Source: Bradyrhizobium tropiciagri
Lineage (GTDB): Bacteria; Pseudomonadota; Alphaproteobacteria; Rhizobiales; Xanthobacteraceae
NCBI RefSeq assembly: GCF_018130545.1
Contig: NZ_JAFCKF010000003.1
Location: forward strand, 930,001-994,000
DNA length: 64,000 nt
Direction: 5' to 3'
Shown here: positions 27,397 through 35,973 of the stretch, piece after piece
How positions within the stretch are numbered: position 1 is the first letter of the stretch
Layout: every line of letters begins with the position of its first letter
Made by a program: the position numbers and the translations under genes
The notes under the pieces: model-generated
What the model was told of the DNA's origin: nothing
Seen by the model: the letters and a program-made list of their open reading frames with translations, nothing else
The model's database searches: none

Positions 27397-27500
27397 TCCA
27401 TAGTTGACCAGGGTTATGCCTGATTTCTCACATCCTGACGTTATAGCTACCAACTGGACAAGCCAAGCATAGGCCGATCCCTGACTTCAATTTGTCTAAG

Positions 27501-27689
27501 TCAGCGGTGCACTGGTCCGCTCGGGAGATTCAACGAGATCATCACGATCATAACGCATGCGAACAGGCCCATATGTCGGGCCTGGGCTCGCTTGAAGTCT
27601 TCCCTCTCGTCATGCGACCGGAGCTCAACAATAGCGATTCCACTTGGATCGCTAGCGACAGAACGATCTTCCCGTGCAAGAATGGCCAT
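27501..27689 (-). CDS. possible small membrane protein
   Basis: A 62-residue frame downstream of the TIM-barrel gene on the same strand, 43 bases after its stop. The N-terminal half is charged and the end carries one hydrophobic segment (MGLFACVMIVMISL). I recognise no family and the ribosome site is distant, so this may be non-coding. The rest of the 27397-27732 interval holds nothing else I can name. Confidence 0.22.
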   Translation of the reverse strand: MAILAREDRSVASDPSGIAIVELRSHDEREDFKRAQARHMGLFACVMIVMISLNLPSGPVHR

Positions 27690-27732
27690 CGTGACACCGC
27701 AGGTTAATCCTCGCGCAGGATTCCAAGCGAGG

Positions 27733-28773
27733 TTAGTAAAACCACGTACTGGACAGGCGGCTCGTCCGCGCTTCCAATAGGATATCCTTTCGGCGCGCGG
27801 CCACTTTTTCCTTCCAGCGACCTCGGATCCATTGCGCACAGGAGACGTTGTTATCAAAGATCGAGTACTTGGCCCCTGCGCCATAGTCAGGGGGCGGAAT
27901 CATCTCAAGCGTTATGCATCTGAGCTCACTAGAAGGGTTAGTAGCATGGTGCGTTAGCAAATCGTCAATCGTCCGCTTCCACGATTCCAACTTGCTTTCA
28001 TCCCACTCTGAGTGCCACTCGCCTTCCTTGGGCCTTATCCATGGATACTGGACGCCCCGACCAAAGCGACCGTCTGGATGTTTCGCCCAAATATTTGGGG
28101 GATTGTTCGGAATCGTCGGTCTTGCGTGGGCGATAATCACGTAGTTCGACTCGATCCATTGCATCGCTACATTGCCCGGCTTGTCTGGGTCGAGTACGAT
28201 ACTTCCCGATCTAACATCCTGGTCGAGCTGCTGAACCTCTTGCTCGGCGGGATTGTCCATTTTGATGATGACGTGCGAGTGATCCATGGTCATCGAGAAT
28301 TTACCGCCTCGACTTCTTACGATATCCGCTACATGACGCACGCGCCCTGGATGCTCTGACCACATATTGATGTGGTTTTCGAAGCACGGAAGTACTCCAA
28401 TCTTTTCTCCGAGCTCAGCGGTACGCATATAGATATCCGCGATGTCGTCGTCCGTTAGAAAGCGGCCGGACGCGTCATGGCTGAATATCTGAACGTTGTG
28501 AATCTCCGAGCCACATGCTTTTCCGATTCTGATATTTTCCTCAAGAAGGCTTTCATCACGCCCAACCATGTAATAGAAGCCACCTGCGAGCGTTGGTACG
28601 GCATGCTTTTGGCTCGCGCGCAGATGACGATCAAGTTCCGATTTCGGCGGCGTTCTATCCATATAGTCGAACGCGCCAGATTCCTTCACCATGGCGAACT
28701 TCGTTTCGATGTCGGGGACCGACGTGTCAGTATGAAGGACCCCCAGCCCTGATATTCCGATACGCAAGTCCAT
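27733..28773 (-). CDS. xylose isomerase-like TIM-barrel protein
   Basis: About 346 residues, a TIM-barrel of the sugar-phosphate isomerase/xylose isomerase-like or mannonate dehydratase-like group. FDYMDRTP, the metal-region ENHINMW and MTMDHSHV, and a final L-E-M-I strand support this. The ATG at 28773 is chosen because GAGG lies 6 bases upstream; a GTG at 28797 has no ribosome site. It follows the Rieske oxygenase by 60 bases and is the last clear gene of that operon. Members include isomerases, epimerases and hydrolases, so the reaction is uncertain. In an oxygenase operon it may act on a hydroxylated or ring-opened product. Confidence 0.78.
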   Translation of the reverse strand: MDLRIGISGLGVLHTDTSVPDIETKFAMVKESGAFDYMDRTPPKSELDRHLRASQKHAVPTLAGGFYYMVGRDESLLEENIRIGKACGSEIHNVQIFSHDASGRFLTDDDIADIYMRTAELGEKIGVLPCFENHINMWSEHPGRVRHVADIVRSRGGKFSMTMDHSHVIIKMDNPAEQEVQQLDQDVRSGSIVLDPDKPGNVAMQWIESNYVIIAHARPTIPNNPPNIWAKHPDGRFGRGVQYPWIRPKEGEWHSEWDESKLESWKRTIDDLLTHHATNPSSELRCITLEMIPPPDYGAGAKYSIFDNNVSCAQWIRGRWKEKVAARRKDILLEARTSRLSSTWFY

Positions 28774-28833
28774 GCCAACCTCACCGCTCACAAGCACGCC
28801 TGGGACGTCCCAGATAGGCCTTCGCTAGATAGC

Positions 28834-30129
28834 CTACGTTGCATCCTCCAGACGGCTGCTCGGAATCTTCATCGCAGCCATAATTGACGGTTCTTTATCG
28901 AAGTCCGTTCCGGCTGACATAAGGCCCTCGAACGTCCGAATTGAAAAGAGATCGCCGTTGCGGGTCGTTTCCAGCGCTTGGCCGTCGTTCGCTACTCGCG
29001 CGGCCCGAAGCATCCGACGCCGCAACGCAATGATCGCGGCGTCGCTCGAAGCCAGATGCTCTTTGGATCGATCTACGATGGATCCGGCGCTTTCGACTAC
29101 GACGGCGTCTTGAGCGCGCACACCGTGCACTCCTGAGAAGGATCGATTTCGCTGTGCATCGCGATCAATTAGATAATCGTTGTCCCTGTTTTCAGGCGGG
29201 CGAAGCGTACCGGGAATCACTCGACGATGCGCCACCGTACCGTTACGCCAGAGATCCAATTCCTTCTGTTCGACTTCGTGGTCGTCTCGCCAAGTGACGC
29301 AGATAACGTAGCAGTGCTCGTTATCAACGGGGATCCAAGCGCGCCAAACGCGCGAATTCTGATCGTCACTCGGCGCAATCATAGTGTAGAACGGCAGCAG
29401 ATAGTGATTGATTCTCCACAAGTATTTCGCGCCGCCTTCAACCGTCCGCCGAGCGCCGCACGCCATACCGAACGGACCTTCGAACACCCGGTAGCGCGGA
29501 GCGCCATCTTCTCTAAAGTACTCGCCGAACAATGAGGACTTCGACACATCGGGATTATCAAGAGGGCGGTGTAGGAAGCTAACATGCGCTTCGTCAATCT
29601 CCCCTTCCATCGCTTGCACGAAATTGCAATCTTGGATCCAGCGTGACGCGTAGCGCCAGGTGGCCGGGACATCAAACCATTCGAAGTGAGGCATATCGAC
29701 CGAGGTCGGATCATCACCCATGTATACCCAAACGAGGCCCGCGACTGACATCACTGGGTAACTCTTTGCTCGCACGCGCTCCTTGAACGTGCTCTGCCCG
29801 GGCTCAGAGGGTAAATCTAGGCACTTACCATCAACGTCGAACTTCCATCCATGGTAAATGCAGCGCAATCCGCATTCTTCATTGCGGCCGAAATAAAGGC
29901 TTGCCCTTCGATGGGGACAAAGCTCTTCCAATAGCCCTAGTCGACCTTTAGTATCTCGGAAGAGAACGAGGCTCTCGCCGAGTACCTTAACCCGCTGCGG
30001 TGGATCGTCTGCCTTGGGCGCTTCCGCCTCAAGCATCAGCGGGATCCAATGAGAACGCACCATCTTTCCCATTGGAGTTCCAGCGTCAGTATTGGTGAGC
30101 GTCGCGTTGTCTTCTGCTGAGAGCATCAC
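28834..30129 (-). CDS. Rieske non-haem iron oxygenase, alpha subunit
   Basis: A 431-residue oxygenase of the phthalate/vanillate/phenoxybenzoate oxygenase group. The Rieske cluster ligands are Cys 71, His 73, Cys 90 and His 93 (CPHRR and CIYHGW). The mononuclear iron histidines are 182 and 187 in DEAHVSFLH, with the bridging aspartate before them. C-terminal residues 250-431 form the substrate pocket. The reductase gene ends 7 bases upstream, so the two form a two-component system: the reductase passes electrons from NAD(P)H and this subunit hydroxylates or O-demethylates an aromatic. No beta subunit or separate ferredoxin is needed in this group. The exact substrate is unknown. Confidence 0.92.
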   Translation of the reverse strand: MMLSAEDNATLTNTDAGTPMGKMVRSHWIPLMLEAEAPKADDPPQRVKVLGESLVLFRDTKGRLGLLEELCPHRRASLYFGRNEECGLRCIYHGWKFDVDGKCLDLPSEPGQSTFKERVRAKSYPVMSVAGLVWVYMGDDPTSVDMPHFEWFDVPATWRYASRWIQDCNFVQAMEGEIDEAHVSFLHRPLDNPDVSKSSLFGEYFREDGAPRYRVFEGPFGMACGARRTVEGGAKYLWRINHYLLPFYTMIAPSDDQNSRVWRAWIPVDNEHCYVICVTWRDDHEVEQKELDLWRNGTVAHRRVIPGTLRPPENRDNDYLIDRDAQRNRSFSGVHGVRAQDAVVVESAGSIVDRSKEHLASSDAAIIALRRRMLRAARVANDGQALETTRNGDLFSIRTFEGLMSAGTDFDKEPSIMAAMKIPSSRLEDAT

Positions 30130-30136
30130 AGGCCTC

Positions 30137-31132
30137 TTACATGTCGAGAGTTACATCGGGACCAGCCGCACGAGACACACAGGTACACATCTTGCAGTCT
30201 CGCTCGTCCGGCCTGAGATACGAATCGCGATGCGAAATCTCGCCGCTCAATACATCGACTACGCAGAGACCACATTCGCCGCGCCGGCAGTCGTAGAATG
30301 GTTCGTGTCCAGCGGTGAGTAACGCGTCCAGTAACGATACGCCGGCCGGCACTTCCACCGTTACCTTTGTGCGGGCGAGATGAGCGACAAAACTCGAACT
30401 GTCGTCGCCCTTGGTCGGATCGAACGTCTCGCGATGGACGGCCGCAGCCGGCCACGAGTGATAGGAAGCCAGATCGACGATGCGGGTCATCATCGCGTTC
30501 GGTCCGCACATATACAAGTGCTCGCCTCGTCGACGACTTCCGAGCACTCGAGAGAAGTCTGTGAACTTTTTTGGGTCGCCTGCGTCGAGATTGACTTCCA
30601 GACGAGTACCGAGGAGCGACTTTATTTCTGCCAGGAACGGTGCATCAGCCGCGGTTCTCGCGCAGAAGATCGCTCGCACTTGAGCGGCCCGCGCAACGAG
30701 TTCTTGCGCCATCGCAAGAATTGGAGTCACTCCGATGCCACCGGCGATTAATAGATAACTATCTGCTGCCGCCGAGAGAGAGAAATTGTTGGCCGGCGCA
30801 CGCAGCCGGACAACGCTCCCCGGCCCGACCGTGTCATGAAGATAGTTGGAGCCTCCCTTTCCCGACTGCTCACGCTGAACTGCGAACTCGTAGAACTCGC
30901 CGGATGACACATGATTTATGAGCGAGTAGGAACGCCACTCGCGTCTGCCAGACAGGTCGACCTCAATGTCAACATGCGCACCCGCAGACGCGCGAGGTGG
31001 CGGCGCCTCGACCAATGGCTTTACTCTGAACAACCGGACTCTCGGCGTGATTGTCTCGGTCGAGACAATTTGGCCTCCGAATTCTAGCCGCGATGGAGGA
31101 GACTGAATGGCCTCCAGAACCGAAACTGCCAC
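30137..31132 (-). CDS. phthalate dioxygenase reductase-type electron-transfer protein
   Basis: A 331-residue three-domain reductase: flavin-binding barrel at about 15-110 with WRSYSLINH, NAD-binding domain with LIAGGIGVTPILAM near 127, and a C-terminal plant-type [2Fe-2S] domain with CRRGECGLC near 282 and a final cysteine in KMCTC. This domain order is that of phthalate dioxygenase reductase, VanB and PobB. It feeds the Rieske oxygenase immediately downstream. It might also serve the P450, as no ferredoxin gene is visible. A shared regulon promoter ends about 30 bases upstream of its start. Confidence 0.93.
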   Translation of the reverse strand: MAVSVLEAIQSPPSRLEFGGQIVSTETITPRVRLFRVKPLVEAPPPRASAGAHVDIEVDLSGRREWRSYSLINHVSSGEFYEFAVQREQSGKGGSNYLHDTVGPGSVVRLRAPANNFSLSAAADSYLLIAGGIGVTPILAMAQELVARAAQVRAIFCARTAADAPFLAEIKSLLGTRLEVNLDAGDPKKFTDFSRVLGSRRRGEHLYMCGPNAMMTRIVDLASYHSWPAAAVHRETFDPTKGDDSSSFVAHLARTKVTVEVPAGVSLLDALLTAGHEPFYDCRRGECGLCVVDVLSGEISHRDSYLRPDERDCKMCTCVSRAAGPDVTLDM

Positions 31133-31162
31133 CTTGAACCTCCCACTTTAGATCTTCCGATC

Positions 31163-31191
31163 ATAATACATTCATTTAGCAATAATTGCAA
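31163..31191 (-). promoter_or_regulatory. shared regulon promoter/operator of the reductase-Rieske operon
   Basis: On the minus strand: TTGCAA (31191-31186), 17-bp spacer starting TTATTGC, TATTAT (31168-31163). GCAATTATTGC overlaps the -35 and is an 11-bp palindrome. Matches the P450 and ligase promoters over about 30 positions. Confidence 0.65.
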
Positions 31192-31240
31192 TATGCATGT
31201 ATATGGTCATGCGACAGCCGCTGCGGCTGGTTGACGCCGT

Positions 31241-32407
31241 TCAGCGGCCGGCTTCCTCCAGGCGGTACCTTCCCTCTCGGACGCTAATAATGAATGCCGA
31301 CCGACCGTCGTAACCGTTGTGGTCCGTCGGCGACATGTTCGACAGACCGTTGTTCAAGAAGAGGTCCCGTACTTTCTCGATCTCATCTCGCAAAGCCGCG
31401 CGAAATTCTGCTGTTCCCGGTTGCCCGGACTTGATTGCCGGCAAAGCTGCACGCTGAACCAAGGCAACCGAATCTATGACATGCGCTGCAAAGATCGGCG
31501 GAGCCTTGCCGAATTTATCCTTCCAGCGCGAGATAAAGTCATCGGTCGCAGCCCGGAACGGGCTCGACGGCACAAGGTCGTCCGCCACGATGAACGCTTC
31601 GCCAGCGAACGTCGCTCCTTCTACGTCCTTTCCACCCAGGGTCAGAAAATCCTGACCGGCAATTCCATGAGTTTGAAAGATCGGACCGGTAAATCCGCGT
31701 GAGCGCAACGCACGTTGCGGTACGACGCCTGGGCTCCCCGCCGCAGCGACAAACACCGCATCCGGCTTCGTTGCAAGAATCTTGAGCACTTGTCCGGTTA
31801 CACTTGCGTCGCTTCGAGCGAATACCTCATGGGTCGTGAGCTCAATGCCTAGCCCTGGTGCGAGCTTCGCCAACTGATTGTAGTATCCCTCGCCGTAGCC
31901 GTCCGAGAAGCCGATATAACCAAGGCGCTTGACTCCCTTTCGTGCGATGTAGTTGGCGATGGCACCGGCCATCAGCGAGTCTTTCGGAACGACCTTGAAT
32001 ACCCAACGTCGCTTATCATCCATGGGTTCGATCATGACGTCGCTCCCGGCGAGCGTCAGCAGGGGGATCTTGGCTTCAGCCGCAATGTCAATGAGAGGCA
32101 GCGAAGACGGCGTTCCGGACGATCCAATCAACACGTCGACCTTCTCCTCGAAGATCAACTTGCGAGCGTTTTGAGCAGATTTTGTAGCGTCCGACTCGTC
32201 GTCGAGAGCAATGTACGAGACCTTTTGTCCGGCGATCTCCGACGGTAAAAAGGGAATCGATTCCATCTGCGGCCGTCCCAGGGACGCGACTGGTCCGCTT
32301 CCGCTGGCGATGATGCCGATCTTGATGTCGGCAAACGCTGGCGGCATCACCATTAAGAACCAGGCGATCGCTGCCGCCGACACAGCCGCAGTACTTGCTT
32401 TTCTCAT
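31241..32407 (-). CDS. Liv-type ABC transporter substrate-binding protein
   Basis: A 388-residue Peripla_BP_6 protein with a clear signal peptide (MRKAS, Ala/Val core, cleavage near AFADI). The mature start IKIGIIASGSGPVASLG and GSSGTPSSLPLIDIA are family features. The protein is the last gene of the P450-Liv operon and supplies the ligand for that transporter. Given an aromatic-acid-type P450 at the head of the operon, an aromatic carboxylate is a likely cargo; this is inferred, not seen. Confidence 0.9.
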   Translation of the reverse strand: MRKASTAAVSAAAIAWFLMVMPPAFADIKIGIIASGSGPVASLGRPQMESIPFLPSEIAGQKVSYIALDDESDATKSAQNARKLIFEEKVDVLIGSSGTPSSLPLIDIAAEAKIPLLTLAGSDVMIEPMDDKRRWVFKVVPKDSLMAGAIANYIARKGVKRLGYIGFSDGYGEGYYNQLAKLAPGLGIELTTHEVFARSDASVTGQVLKILATKPDAVFVAAAGSPGVVPQRALRSRGFTGPIFQTHGIAGQDFLTLGGKDVEGATFAGEAFIVADDLVPSSPFRAATDDFISRWKDKFGKAPPIFAAHVIDSVALVQRAALPAIKSGQPGTAEFRAALRDEIEKVRDLFLNNGLSNMSPTDHNGYDGRSAFIISVREGRYRLEEAGR

Positions 32408-32430
32408 GGCCCTCTCTCCCCTTCCGATGA

Positions 32431-33156
32431 TCAGTAAGTATGCTCACGATATCCGAGGTAAGCCTCGACCAGGCGGCTGTCATTGCGAATAGCCGCCGGT
32501 GGACCTTCATGAACAAATCGCCCAAGCTCCATCACAAAGGCGTAATCTGAGATGTCGAGCGCCGCCCTGGCGTTTTGTTCGATCAGTAAGACTGAAACCT
32601 GCGCCTGGCGGAGGTTCGTAACGATCTTCAGAACCTCCTCTGTCATCTGGGGAGAAAGACCAAGGCTTGGCTCATCGAGCATCAGCAGTGACGGGGCCGC
32701 CATCAGCGCACGGCCCATTGCAAGCATTTGGCGCTCGCCGCCAGACAACGTACCTGCCAACTGCCTCCGGCGCTCGCGCAGGCGCGGGAACCGATCGTAG
32801 TTTTCATTCAGGCGCAGCTTGCGGCTCTTCGCGTCCGCACGAACCGCACCAAGAAGCAGGTTATCTTCGACCGTCATATCAGCGAATAGCTCGCGGCGTT
32901 CCGGAACCAGCGCCATCCCGGCGGCAACTCGTCGTTCAAGCGGCCAACCAGCGATCTCCTGTTCGCCGAAGCGAAGCCGTCCAGTAGATCGAAGGATCCC
33001 CATGATGGCGTTGACCAACGATGTCTTGCCGGCTCCGTTTGCACCGATTATCGAAATGATCGATCCGGCCATAATGTTGATCGAAACATTCGATACGACT
33101 TGAGTACGCCCATAGCTGGCGCACAAGTCTGACACGGAAAGTAGACCGTCGCTCAC
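32431..33156 (-). CDS. Liv-type ABC transporter ATPase (LivF-like)
   Basis: A 241-residue LivF-branch ATPase: GANGAGKTS Walker A, LSGGERQMLAMGRAL signature, MLDEPSLGLS Walker B and IEQNARAALDIS. It overlaps the upstream LivM-LivG fusion by 4 bases. Confidence 0.93.
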   Translation of the reverse strand: MSDGLLSVSDLCASYGRTQVVSNVSINIMAGSIISIIGANGAGKTSLVNAIMGILRSTGRLRFGEQEIAGWPLERRVAAGMALVPERRELFADMTVEDNLLLGAVRADAKSRKLRLNENYDRFPRLRERRRQLAGTLSGGERQMLAMGRALMAAPSLLMLDEPSLGLSPQMTEEVLKIVTNLRQAQVSVLLIEQNARAALDISDYAFVMELGRFVHEGPPAAIRNDSRLVEAYLGYREHTY

Positions 33157-34922
33157 GCTGCTGTTCCCAAATAGGCCTTGAGCACCGCTTCGTCCTCTCG
33201 AATTGCCGCGGGGCGCCCGCGCGCAATCAACGATCCGAAGTTCAGCACAAACAGATCGTCGACCAAACTCATGACAAAGCTCATGTCATGCTCAACAAGG
33301 AGAATGCCAAGACCTTGCTGACGCAGGTCTCTCAGCAAATTTGCCAGGGCCCGCTTCTCTCCGACGCGAAGTCCGGCAGCTGGCTCATCGAGCATGACCA
33401 GCAGCGGATCAAGGCAGAGCGCGCGGGCGATTTCTAGAAGCCGCAGCTCTCCCAGCGACAGATTTCCGGCCGTCGAGAAGGCAACTTTCTCCAAGCCGAC
33501 GCGACGAATCTGCTCGTACGCCGTACGAAGTAAGCGGCGCTCCTCGGCACGGTTCATCCGAAGCATGGCTCCCAGGAAGCCGATTTGTCCACGGACATGC
33601 GCTCCGAGCATGACATTCTCGATGACCGTCATATCATGCACGACGTGTGGGTGCTGAAAGGTGCGCGCCAAACGGCACGACGCAATCTTCGGCTGAGAGA
33701 ACAACCGTATGTCCTCTCCGTTGAAGTCGATCTGCCCCGAGTCAGCCGCGATAGAGCCTGCAATCAAGTTGAACGTTGTGCTTTTTCCGGCTCCATTCGG
33801 TCCGATCAGTCCAACTATCGTTGCTCGAGCGACAACCAAGTCAACGTCCTTCACCGCGACGAGACCGCCGAACCGCTTAGTCAGCTGACGGACAGTTAAG
33901 AGACGCTCTCGCGCATCTTGACTCCGAAGTAACGGCAACTGCTCGCCGTCGTCGATCGACAGACGCCTGCGATCCAAGAAGCCGAAGAGCACCGGCCCAA
34001 TCCCTCTTTGCGATGTCTGCAAAATGATTACGATCAGACATCCGAAGACGACAGTTTCATAGTTACCGATGGAGCCTAGCAGCGAAGGCAGTGCGTTCTG
34101 AAGCTGATCACGGACCACGGTCACTAGAGCGGAGCCAGCTATCGCGCCGACCACGTGACCGGGGCCTCCGATTACGGCCATTAACAAGTACTCGATACCG
34201 GCCACAATTCCGAACGAGCCCGGCGCGACCGACCTTTGGAAGTGCGCATATAGCCAGCCAGCGGTACCCGCGAGCAGCGCGGCATAGACGAAAACGACGA
34301 GCTTGAGACGATTTGCGTCGACGCCGAAGGCAGCCCCGACGGCGGCTTCCTCGCGCAAAGAACGAAGCGCGCGGCCGATGCGACTGTTCAACAGGTTCGA
34401 CGTGAGAACCACCGCAATCGCCACGGCTATCCAGACAACCAAAAGGTAGGCCTTTGGCTCGACAAGAACCAACGACCCGAGCGCAATCGGTTGAATACCT
34501 CGCAAACCGTCATGGCCGCCAAGCCATTCAATGTTGCCAAAGGTAAAGTAGAGCGACAACCCCCAGGCGATGGTGCCCAACGGAAGGAAATGCCCTGCCA
34601 GTCGCACGGTAATTCCTCCGATGAGCAGGGCCGAGACGCCGGTGATCACCAACGAGCACGGCAATGTTTCCCAGGGAGACATCCCGAAGCGAACGTTCAG
34701 CGCAGCCGTCGTGTAGGCTCCCAGACCAACGAATGCGGCTTGCCCAAAGGATGTCATCCCCCCAACCCCCGTGAGGAGGGTCAGTCCGATCGCCACGATC
34801 CCAGCGATACCGATGTAGACCACAAGGGACGCGGTGTAGTCATCGACTAGGCGAGTCTGCGTGACTACAGCAGCTCCAATAAAGACCGCCAACTGCCAGA
34901 GGATCGTAGAGTGTCGCATCAT
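33153..34922 (-). CDS. fused LivM permease and LivG ATPase
   Basis: About 589 residues. A LivM permease (about 1-320; GVGGMTSFGQAAFVGLG and the RSLREEAAVGAAFGVDANR contact loop) continues in frame into a LivG ATPase (about 340-589; GPNGAGKST, LSLGELRLLEIARAL, MLDEPAAGLR, VEHDMSFVM). The junction has no stop. The start at 34922 forms an ATGA overlap with the LivH stop. Such LivMG fusions occur in alphaproteobacteria and make a transporter with one fused and one free ATPase. Compare the fully separate Liv genes at 12-16 kb. Confidence 0.92.
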   Translation of the reverse strand: MMRHSTILWQLAVFIGAAVVTQTRLVDDYTASLVVYIGIAGIVAIGLTLLTGVGGMTSFGQAAFVGLGAYTTAALNVRFGMSPWETLPCSLVITGVSALLIGGITVRLAGHFLPLGTIAWGLSLYFTFGNIEWLGGHDGLRGIQPIALGSLVLVEPKAYLLVVWIAVAIAVVLTSNLLNSRIGRALRSLREEAAVGAAFGVDANRLKLVVFVYAALLAGTAGWLYAHFQRSVAPGSFGIVAGIEYLLMAVIGGPGHVVGAIAGSALVTVVRDQLQNALPSLLGSIGNYETVVFGCLIVIILQTSQRGIGPVLFGFLDRRRLSIDDGEQLPLLRSQDARERLLTVRQLTKRFGGLVAVKDVDLVVARATIVGLIGPNGAGKSTTFNLIAGSIAADSGQIDFNGEDIRLFSQPKIASCRLARTFQHPHVVHDMTVIENVMLGAHVRGQIGFLGAMLRMNRAEERRLLRTAYEQIRRVGLEKVAFSTAGNLSLGELRLLEIARALCLDPLLVMLDEPAAGLRVGEKRALANLLRDLRQQGLGILLVEHDMSFVMSLVDDLFVLNFGSLIARGRPAAIREDEAVLKAYLGTAA

Positions 34923-35956
34923 GACCGCCCGACCATGTGAGGCGATCTGAGCGATCGCCACAAAAGCACAGGCACAAGCAGCGTAAAAACGACAATTTCC
35001 TTATAGGCGCTTACATAAAATGAGGAGAAGGCTTCAACCAGGGCAACAACGAGGGCAGCCGCTGCGGTTACGACGTAACTGCCAAGTGCCCCGATGATGG
35101 CCGCCACGAATCCCTTCAGGCCGATCATGAAGCCGCTGTCGTAGTAGACGGTAAGGATTGGACCAATCAGGATGCCACAAACGCATCCGAGCAAGGCTGC
35201 CAGCCCAAACGTGATCTGACCAGCGACGCCGGTGGGTATTCCGACTAACCGGGCACCCAAGCGATTGGATGCGCAGGCACGCAGTGCTTTTCCGAACAAG
35301 GTTCTCCCGAAGACTCCAGCGAATGCAATAAAGAGAGCTACGGTGGTACCGACGACCACAAGGCTTTGTCCCGTAATGGTCAGCTCGCCCACAGTAAAGG
35401 ATCTGGTGACAAGCGAGCTGGTATTCGCGCCCTCAGGCCCAAAGAAGCCCAGGCCGAGCCCTGTAAGTGCAAGGTGGACGCCGAACGATGCGATCAACAA
35501 TACCAAAACACTCGCTTCAGCTAGAGGCTCGAACACGACCCTGTAAATATACGGTCCCATCGGCACAATAAGCAGAAAAGTGAGCAACGCTTCGACGACG
35601 AAGCCAAGCTGCAGGGGAGCGAGAAACGCGGCCAAACAGACGATCAATATCGGTACGAATACATCGGCAAGGACCAGCACGAATACCCTTGTCTTCGTTA
35701 GAGACGACCGCTCACGGATCAGCGAGGCAATGTAAGCCATCATGCCAAGCAAGATCAGCAACCCTCCCGCTTTCGGCACCTTGCCCGCTTCAAGTGCCGC
35801 AAAAGTGAGAGTGCTAAACGCGACAAATTCACCCTGAGCGATAAAGATGACCCGCGTCACCGCGAAGATCAGCACCAGACTGACGCCAACAAGCGAATAT
35901 ATTGCGCCGTTCAAAATGGCGTCTTGAACCAGGAACAACGATGTTGCGACGTCCAT
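34919..35956 (-). CDS. Liv-type ABC transporter permease (LivH-like), extended
   Basis: A 345-residue LivH permease. The N-terminal SLVGVSLVLIFAVTRVIFIAQGE block and the CASNRLGARLVGI contact loop are diagnostic. It is about 50 residues longer than the LivH at 14507-15382, the extra being a charged segment then hydrophobic stretch around residues 70-130, likely an extra membrane hairpin. It lies 17 bases after the P450 stop. Confidence 0.91.
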   Translation of the reverse strand: MDVATSLFLVQDAILNGAIYSLVGVSLVLIFAVTRVIFIAQGEFVAFSTLTFAALEAGKVPKAGGLLILLGMMAYIASLIRERSSLTKTRVFVLVLADVFVPILIVCLAAFLAPLQLGFVVEALLTFLLIVPMGPYIYRVVFEPLAEASVLVLLIASFGVHLALTGLGLGFFGPEGANTSSLVTRSFTVGELTITGQSLVVVGTTVALFIAFAGVFGRTLFGKALRACASNRLGARLVGIPTGVAGQITFGLAALLGCVCGILIGPILTVYYDSGFMIGLKGFVAAIIGALGSYVVTAAAALVVALVEAFSSFYVSAYKEIVVFTLLVPVLLWRSLRSPHMVGRS

Positions 35957-35973
35957 GAGATACCTCTAGCGTC

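Noticed and set aside
27564-27584. Hairpin CAGGCCC-7-GGGCCTG between convergent genes
   Set aside because: No T-run on either strand, and it lies inside a possible small reading frame, so I do not call it a terminator.
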